From: an uncultured Bacteroidales bacterium
GTDB lineage: Bacteria; Bacteroidota; Bacteroidia; Bacteroidales; UBA932
Length of the DNA stretch: 7,840 nt
Assembly (NCBI GenBank): GCA_900546395.1
Contig: URDD01000097.1
Location: 1 to 7,840 of the forward strand
Direction: 5' to 3'
The notes below the pieces were generated by a model that was not told where the DNA came from, searched no databases, and saw only the letters and a list, made by a program, of their open reading frames with translations. Made by a program: the position numbers and the translations under genes. Numbering within the stretch: position 1 is the first letter of the stretch; the number at the start of each line of letters is the position of its first letter. Below are positions 4,635 to 7,840 of this stretch, one piece after another.

Positions 4635-5000
4635 CTAATCAGGAAATGCTATCTTAACAAAGAATTTATCTATGTCAAATTCATTCAGAAAATATTCATG
4701 TTGATTCTTTATCGAATTACGGAGTCTATAGAACTCCACTTCATCTACAGGTAATGAATTGATAAAATATCTTGTTTGTAGATTGCCGTATAGGTCAATA
4801 TATGTAATATGAGTATGGATAATCCTATAAAACAGATATCCACGTGGAACTGAACGACCATATGAATTTATATCTTTTATAACGCTCACATTCTTTCGTT
4901 GGTCTGAATGTATAGTTGTTAAGATTACGTTATCACCTTCAGACTTTTCTGTTTTCATTCCGAAATAATCAGGAAAAGAAATCAGATGCTCATGTATCAC
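4635..5000 (-). CDS. AT-rich hypothetical protein, likely lacking its true N-terminus
   Basis: From a GTG at 5000-4998 the frame gives 121 residues, beginning VIHEHLISFPDYFGMKTEKS and ending DKFFVKIAFPD. The frame stays open and protein-like further upstream to 5093 (IIKEWDVKAYGYFRYSYKN just before the GTG) without any ATG. The real start was therefore probably lost where this region meets the phage fragment. The protein is rich in Tyr, Phe, Ile and charged residues; no signal peptide or membrane segment is visible. The base composition is clearly more AT-rich than fic or yjbQ, a sign of transfer. I do not recognise the family. A small cytosolic accessory protein, for example an immunity-type protein, is possible but unsupported. 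Confidence 0.45.
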   Translation of the reverse strand: MIHEHLISFPDYFGMKTEKSEGDNVILTTIHSDQRKNVSVIKDINSYGRSVPRGYLFYRIIHTHITYIDLYGNLQTRYFINSLPVDEVEFYRLRNSIKNQHEYFLNEFDIDKFFVKIAFPD

Positions 5001-5034
5001 ATTCTTATATGAGTATCTGAAATATCCATATGCC

Positions 5035-5450
5035 TTAACGTCCCACTCTTTGATAATAAAAGAAGGGATAGGAGACCTTAATCTGTGGGTTCTTCAATGT
5101 CTGCTTTTCAGACAGACACATTTCAGTCACTGTCAGACTATACGTGGATTCATAGACCTTGATGCCGTAGTTTGCAGTGTAGAATCTGCTACTTGTTCTG
5201 ATGAGAGCTGAACCGTTGCCGATGCGATGACCTTGCAGGAGCCGGTGCAGCTCTCTTCTTGTTTTGTCACGAATCAGGATCATGTCTGTCTGATCGGAGC
5301 GTCAATGAGTATTGCTGGAAAAACGAGGGGATATGTATCTCGCCCCTCCTGTTCCAAAATCTGAAGTTGGCCATAGTCTTCGTCTATAGTGAGTATCTCC
5401 GGCATATTCTTGCCGATGAGATTGATAATGTCGTATAAAAGGTGTTCCAT
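5035..5450 (-). pseudogene. Mu-like phage tail protein, two frames after internal deletion
   Basis: The 5' part starts at ATG 5450-5448 (MEHLLYDIINLIGKNMPEIL, then EDYGQLQILEQEGRDTYP and FPAILIDAP) and hits TGA at 5282-5280 after 56 residues. The next frame, open from about 5283, continues IRDKTRRELHRLLQGHRIGN and SSRFYTANYGIKVYESTYSL, ending at TAA 5037-5035. Together they resemble a roughly 150-residue tail protein that I recall from Bacteroides Mu-like prophages, positioned like the Mu genes between G and the tail sheath. About 35 residues in the middle appear missing, with a frame change near 5283. The last residues (YPFFYYQRVGR) look foreign and overlap the frame of the next unknown ORF. 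The start is 2 nt after the preceding phage gene stop, so the operon layout is preserved. Confidence 0.65.
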
Positions 5451-5452
5451 AA

Positions 5453-5888
5453 TTATCTGAAGTGTGTTTTGATGAATTGTTCAAGTTCTTTGTTGACTAT
5501 ATCAGAGATAAGTTTGTCCACTTGTGGCGAGGATCCGAGGAACTGGCGTTTCGGTATCCAGATCTTGCTCCCGGTTTTCTTGAGTGCCATTGCTTTCCAA
5601 AAGTCGGCTTCAGGGAGTGGCTTCTTTCCTTTCGCCTTACCACCACCTGTTTCATAATGCTTTGCCCAAAAGAAACTTTTCATTTTCTTAGTCACAGTAG
5701 AGGAGGCTCCTTCGTTGTGGTACTGTGCGTATGACGCGGTGTTCCTGATGGTGACACGGGCATTGCCGGGCACATAGTCGGTGCTGCTCATCAGATGGGT
5801 TGACCTTGACGGGGATGGTTCTGCTGTAGCATCTTTGCAGGTCTTTGAGCGCTTTTTGCACTTCTTTGTCGAGATTTGGTACTGACAT
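5453..5888 (-). pseudogene. Phage virion morphogenesis protein (Mu gpG-like), internally deleted
   Basis: ATG 5888-5886 opens MSVPNLDKEVQKALKDL, then RTIPVKVN; after about 5798 this frame decays. The neighbouring frame picks up as HLMSSTDYVPGNARVTIRNT, YAQYHNEG, KKMKSFFWAKHY, KGKKPLPEADFWKAMALKK and IPKRQFLGSSPQVDKLISDI, stopping at 5455-5453. The A-x-Y-H-N-E-G and P-K-R-Q-F-L-G-S-S motifs are hallmarks of the phage virion morphogenesis (Phage_tail_S, PF05069) family, which completes the tail-head interface. Relatives have roughly 45 more residues between the two pieces, so a frame-changing deletion near 5795-5800 is inferred. The upstream phage genes are absent; an AT-rich region begins immediately before the start. 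Not functional as it stands. Confidence 0.75.
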
Positions 5889-5920
5889 TTGGAAAATTGA
5901 AAATTAAATAGTTATATTTG
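5888..5920 (+). promoter_or_regulatory. Plus-strand promoter without an obvious gene
   Basis: TTTG (5888-5891), 21 nt, TATATTTG (5913-5920): both boxes match the Bacteroidetes consensus exactly. The predicted start is near 5925. The next plus-strand coding sequence is the HipA scrap nearly 300 nt away, beyond a strong hairpin, so the promoter looks orphaned or drives a short RNA. The region is AT-rich, so chance occurrence is possible. Confidence 0.45.
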
Positions 5921-5969
5921 TGCAACGATACGCCCGTATGACGCGATAACTTCAAGTTGTGGTAATCGG

Positions 5970-5996
5970 TTTAAGCTGGATTTATTCCAGTTTAAA
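5970..5996. terminator. 11-bp hairpin at the end of the AT-rich small ORF
   Basis: TTTAAGCTGGA / TCCAGTTTAAA form an 11-bp stem (one G-U) around a 5-nt loop. The TAA of the minus-strand ORF lies in the loop (5984-5982). There is no clear T-run on either side, so it may act as a transcript-end or stability hairpin rather than a classical terminator. It would also interrupt transcription from the plus-strand promoter at 5888-5920. Confidence 0.5.
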
Positions 5997-6215
5997 TTGT
6001 TCTATAGCCTTTTCCATATCCTTTATTGATTGTTCGCAAGATAATCGAATGGCCTTGTTGTGATAAACAAAGTAACATTCTTTTATTGCTGCATTATGAA
6101 AATCTGTCTTTCTTCTATTATCAATTTGCTTTGCTGTTTTATGAGGATTAATCCTTATTTCTTTCATGTGCATATCCAAATCAAATACGACTGATTGGCA
6201 ATGTTGCTTTGACAA
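5982..6215 (-). CDS. AT-rich small hypothetical protein
   Basis: The open frame gives 77 residues from ATG 6215. Better starts are probably ATG 6173 (MHMKEIRINPHKTAK, 63 aa) or ATG 6167, because the first 14 residues lie where the HipA fragment begins on the other strand. The protein is basic and helical, with KAIRLSCEQSIKDMEKAIEQ near the C-terminus, and has no membrane segment. The base composition is AT-rich, like the ORF at 4635-5093 and unlike the flanking phage genes. A strong hairpin overlaps the stop, which supports a real 3' end. I do not recognise the family. It sits between the phage remnant and the HipA remnant, a typical accessory location. Confidence 0.4.
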   Translation of the reverse strand: MSKQHCQSVVFDLDMHMKEIRINPHKTAKQIDNRRKTDFHNAAIKECYFVYHNKAIRLSCEQSIKDMEKAIEQFKLE

Positions 6216-6441
6216 GACCGGTCACCCTTGTCAGGACGACTTCCGAACCTTCGGGCAGATGATCGGAGTTCTGCCAAAGAAGATCGATCAGGTCATAAGT
6301 ATGTTCTCAAGCAAAATTGATGAAGTGGAGAGCATGATAGAGCGTTCTTTCCTTGATGACCGCATGAAGAGGATGTACCTGCGGTCATACAAAGAGAGGC
6401 TTCAACGGTTTCTACGAAGAGGTGGGAGAAGTCAAATATAA
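6208..6441 (+). pseudogene. HipA-family kinase, C-terminal scrap
   Basis: The frame from about 6208 to the TAA at 6439-6441 reads DDFRTFGQMIGVLPKKIDQV, then I-x-x-M-F-S-S-K-I-D-E-V-E-S-M-I-E-R-S-F-L-D-D, then Y-L-R-S-Y-K-E-R-L-Q-R-F. This is the last 60-70 residues of HipA-like Ser/Thr kinases (W/D-D-F-x-x-F-G-x-x-I-G, then hxxhIxxSFL and the final YxxxYxxRLxxL helix). Full HipA proteins are about 300-440 aa, so the kinase core (ATP-binding and catalytic Asp) is entirely missing. The ATG at 6166 belongs to antisense of the AT-rich small ORF and is not the gene's start. No HipB-like partner is in view. Confidence 0.6.
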
Positions 6442-6505
6442 ATACTGTCTTTGTAAAAAGAAACTGATTTGACAATGAGGCTGCCAGAAGAAATTCGGTG
6501 CAGTT

Positions 6506-6552
6506 ATGTATGCCTGCTATTAGAACCGGTCTTTATCTAAGCAGGCATACAT
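6506..6552. repeat. 13-bp perfect inverted repeat, 21-nt loop
   Basis: ATGTATGCCTGCT (6506-6518) is exactly repeated in inverse as AGCAGGCATACAT (6540-6552). The right arm lies in the last codons (M-Y-A-C-L) of the minus-strand frame ending at 6520, and the left arm is just past its stop. It could be an RNA hairpin, or the scar of a small inverted duplication. No T-run follows. Confidence 0.65.
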
Positions 6553-6702
6553 GACGGAGCAGCCGGTAATGCTGTCTATACGCAGATTATGGATCGCCAT
6601 TTGTGAATACTGCTGCAAATCATCTTCAAGAGAGGTGGCATCCGGGACTTTTATAACAAATCTGATTGGCCGTTTAATGTTCCGGGGGACAGTACCCTGC
6701 AC
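6520..6702 (-). pseudogene. Unrecognised protein fragment (RFVIKVPDATSLEDDLQQ)
   Basis: A 60-codon frame, preceded by a GTG at 6702-6700 and no ATG, reads protein-like throughout: RNIKRPIRFVIKVPDATSLE, DDLQQYSQMAIHNLRID, then SITGCSVMYACLDKDRF and stop. The heptad-like hydrophobic pattern and lack of low-complexity sequence suggest it once coded for protein. It begins right after the surface-protein stop (TAA at 6722-6720), with an in-frame TGA shortly upstream, so any N-terminus is lost. I cannot name the family. The inverted repeat at 6506-6552 covers its 3' end. It could also be a chance frame. Confidence 0.3.
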
Positions 6703-6719
6703 TAGGCTAATCCATCAAT

Positions 6720-7778
6720 TTACTCTCTAACGCAGCGGATTGAGCCTCCGAAAGCGCGACCGAAGCTTTGAGCAGGTTTGATATTGCCATAGTTAAAGTT
6801 GAGGTGGTACGCATTGCTGCTATAACCTGATTCAGGAGTAACCGACCAATAGTAGCCAAAAGAACCGACAGTTACCAATGAGCCAGCATTGTTGTTGCGA
6901 TATCCTGCATCAGGGTACCAACAAACGTCCACACTATTGGTAAGCTTTCTTGTACTTCTACCTGAGGCACCCAAATTAAAACCTTTGTCAGTGCTGCTAT
7001 AAGCATTTGAATCAAAAGAACTATATGTACCAAAAGCTCGGGACCATAAACCGCCATTTCCGCCGTCAGGCACCCTGTAACCGGTAGGACAAGGATCGTA
7101 GATAGTCTTGGTGGACTGCCAACGAGCATTATCCGTAGAGCTGTTGCCCGAATAATACCAATCGTTATTACGGTTATTATAAGTGATATACGTCGTCGGA
7201 TGAGCTACGGCATAGGCTATTGTTCCTTCTGACCTAGATGAAGCGACAGCGTCTGGCCAAGAAATAGTTGACGCAGCCTCGCTATTTGAAGAAATCGAGG
7301 ATGAAGCCAAGAACGGGTCTTTTCTACCCCATTGATAGATAAGACCTAAAGCCTCTACATTTCCAGGAGTTGCAGAAGTAGCCCCGAGATTACGATCCAT
7401 CACTGTGCCGGCGCTATTATTATATACATGGTCTTCGGGCTGATCCGTAAACCAAATATGCCAACTCCAAAGTATAGTGCCGGCAGCATCCTTGGCTGCA
7501 ATCAAGGCATTACCTTCCTTGAAATTGGAATTGGTCCCGAAATAAACCGACCCACCATCATATGATACATTGGATACCAAATCTCCCTTCTGAGGTACCG
7601 CAGGCGTACCGAAAGTCTCCCAAAGGACTTCCACCGAGGAAACATCGCCAACTTTCTCGGAACTATTGCCTTTGACTGCCTCAAATCTGTAATCGCCAGG
7701 CTTGGAAATAATATAACAATTGGTGGTGGAAAACTTACTCTTATTGCCGGACCATGTTCTGTTGAAACTCCAGAACAA
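6720..7778 (-). CDS. FISUMP/fimbrillin-like Bacteroidales surface protein, N-terminus lost
   Basis: The 352-codon frame carries the C-terminal two-part layout of Bacteroidales cell-surface proteins. NCYIISKPGDYRFEAVKGNS (20-39) and ILWSWHIWFTDQP (102-114) are followed by the Fibrobacter-succinogenes-major-paralogous (FISUMP) domain: VMDRNLGATS (126-135), LIYQWGRKDPF (146-156), YDPCPTGYRVPDGG (227-240), FGYYWSVTPE (307-316), and the closing GGSIRCVRE. Family members also have a lipoprotein signal peptide and one or more beta-sandwich domains upstream, all absent here. The first codon, TTG at 7778, is not credible: everything right of about 7725 is antisense to a DAHP synthase sequence on the plus strand, so true homology begins near STTNCYII. 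The role is presumed extracellular, in adhesion or as a shaft/tip component; unproven. Low-complexity Ser/Asn/Tyr content fits an exported protein. Confidence 0.75.
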   Translation of the reverse strand: MFWSFNRTWSGNKSKFSTTNCYIISKPGDYRFEAVKGNSSEKVGDVSSVEVLWETFGTPAVPQKGDLVSNVSYDGGSVYFGTNSNFKEGNALIAAKDAAGTILWSWHIWFTDQPEDHVYNNSAGTVMDRNLGATSATPGNVEALGLIYQWGRKDPFLASSSISSNSEAASTISWPDAVASSRSEGTIAYAVAHPTTYITYNNRNNDWYYSGNSSTDNARWQSTKTIYDPCPTGYRVPDGGNGGLWSRAFGTYSSFDSNAYSSTDKGFNLGASGRSTRKLTNSVDVCWYPDAGYRNNNAGSLVTVGSFGYYWSVTPESGYSSNAYHLNFNYGNIKPAQSFGRAFGGSIRCVRE

Positions 7779-7840
7779 ATATGTGAAGTAGCTGAAAGAG
7801 TAAAAGGGGCAGGCGCTTCAATACTCAGAGGCGGCGCATT
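7722..7840 (+). CDS. aroF: DAHP synthase (3-deoxy-7-phosphoheptulonate synthase) fragment
   Basis: On the plus strand the frame reads GGGKLTLIAGPCSVETPEQI, then CEVAERVKGAGASILRGGA, up to the window edge. I-A-G-P-C-S-V-E followed by A-x-x-V-K-x-A-G-A-x-x-L-R-G-G-A-F is the signature of the short AroF/AroA(G)-like DAHP synthases, which condense phosphoenolpyruvate and erythrose 4-phosphate in the first step of the shikimate pathway. These proteins normally have 60-100 residues before this motif. Here the frame runs upstream into antisense of the surface protein with no start codon, so the 5' end is missing and the 3' end lies beyond the window. Overlap with the minus-strand frame from 7722 to 7778 marks a junction rather than genuine gene overlap. 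Confidence 0.7.

Noticed and set aside
4593..4640. Promoter for yjbQ
   Set aside because: No TAnnTTTG match with a suitably spaced TTTG was found; nothing claimed.
5302..5484. Minus-strand 60-codon frame (MNNSSKHTSDNYG...)
   Set aside because: It is an out-of-frame reading of the phage tail gene that starts MEHLLYDIINL at 5450.
5442..5734. Two plus-strand frames (71 and 90 codons)
   Set aside because: Both are antisense to the well-supported phage morphogenesis gene.
6872..7129. Minus-strand frames inside the FISUMP gene (also 7502-7684)
   Set aside because: Alternative frames of a Ser/Asn/Tyr-rich gene; the main frame has clear domain motifs.
1..7840. CRISPR array, transposase or intact insertion sequence
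   Set aside because: No regularly spaced repeats and no DDE or tyrosine/serine recombinase motifs were seen in any frame, so mobility is inferred only from the phage remnant.

Overview
The window reads as Bacteroidota (Bacteroidales-like) DNA. Evidence: several promoters fit the Bacteroidetes consensus (TTTG, 19-21 nt, TAnnTTTG); tRNA genes lack an encoded CCA; a Mu-like phage tail region of a type I associate with gut Bacteroides is present; and there is a large FISUMP-type surface protein typical of Bacteroidales. All family calls are from memory of the families, with no search run.

Layout, left to right. 1-349 (minus): parDE toxin-antitoxin operon with a palindromic operator inside its promoter. 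352-1035 (minus): a small hydrophobic protein whose stop overlaps the start of a winged-helix protein; the latter carries an internal deletion and frameshift. 1085-1488 (minus): five-tRNA operon, transcribed Arg(ACG)-Phe(GAA)-His(GTG)-Ser(GCT)-Cys(GCA), with its own promoter. 1561-2046 (minus): only the catalytic C-terminal part of an RtcB RNA ligase. 2155-2617 (plus): a small winged-helix protein and a DUF2461 N-terminal fragment, running tail-to-tail into an N-terminal fragment of an NAD(P)H/FMN oxidoreductase. 2577-4594 (minus): yjbQ, then a separately promoted intact Fic-domain AMP-transferase, a YdeI-like N-terminal half, and the oxidoreductase stub. 4635-5093 (minus): an AT-rich unknown ORF, probably lacking its start. 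5035-5888 (minus): two adjacent Mu-like tail morphogenesis genes, each with a frame-changing internal deletion. 5970-6441: an AT-rich small ORF ending in a hairpin and the C-terminal scrap of a HipA kinase. 6506-6552: a 13-bp inverted repeat. 6720-7725 (minus): FISUMP/fimbrillin-like surface protein lacking its N-terminus, abutting head-to-head a DAHP synthase fragment (plus) that runs off the window.

The most striking property is not one new gene but the density of breaks. At least eight gene families are represented by partial or internally deleted copies while neighbouring spacing and promoters look normal. Either this is a decaying accessory or phage-scarred region, or the contig contains assembly joins. 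Read mapping would decide. The genes that look whole are parD, the five tRNAs, the small winged-helix gene, fic and yjbQ.
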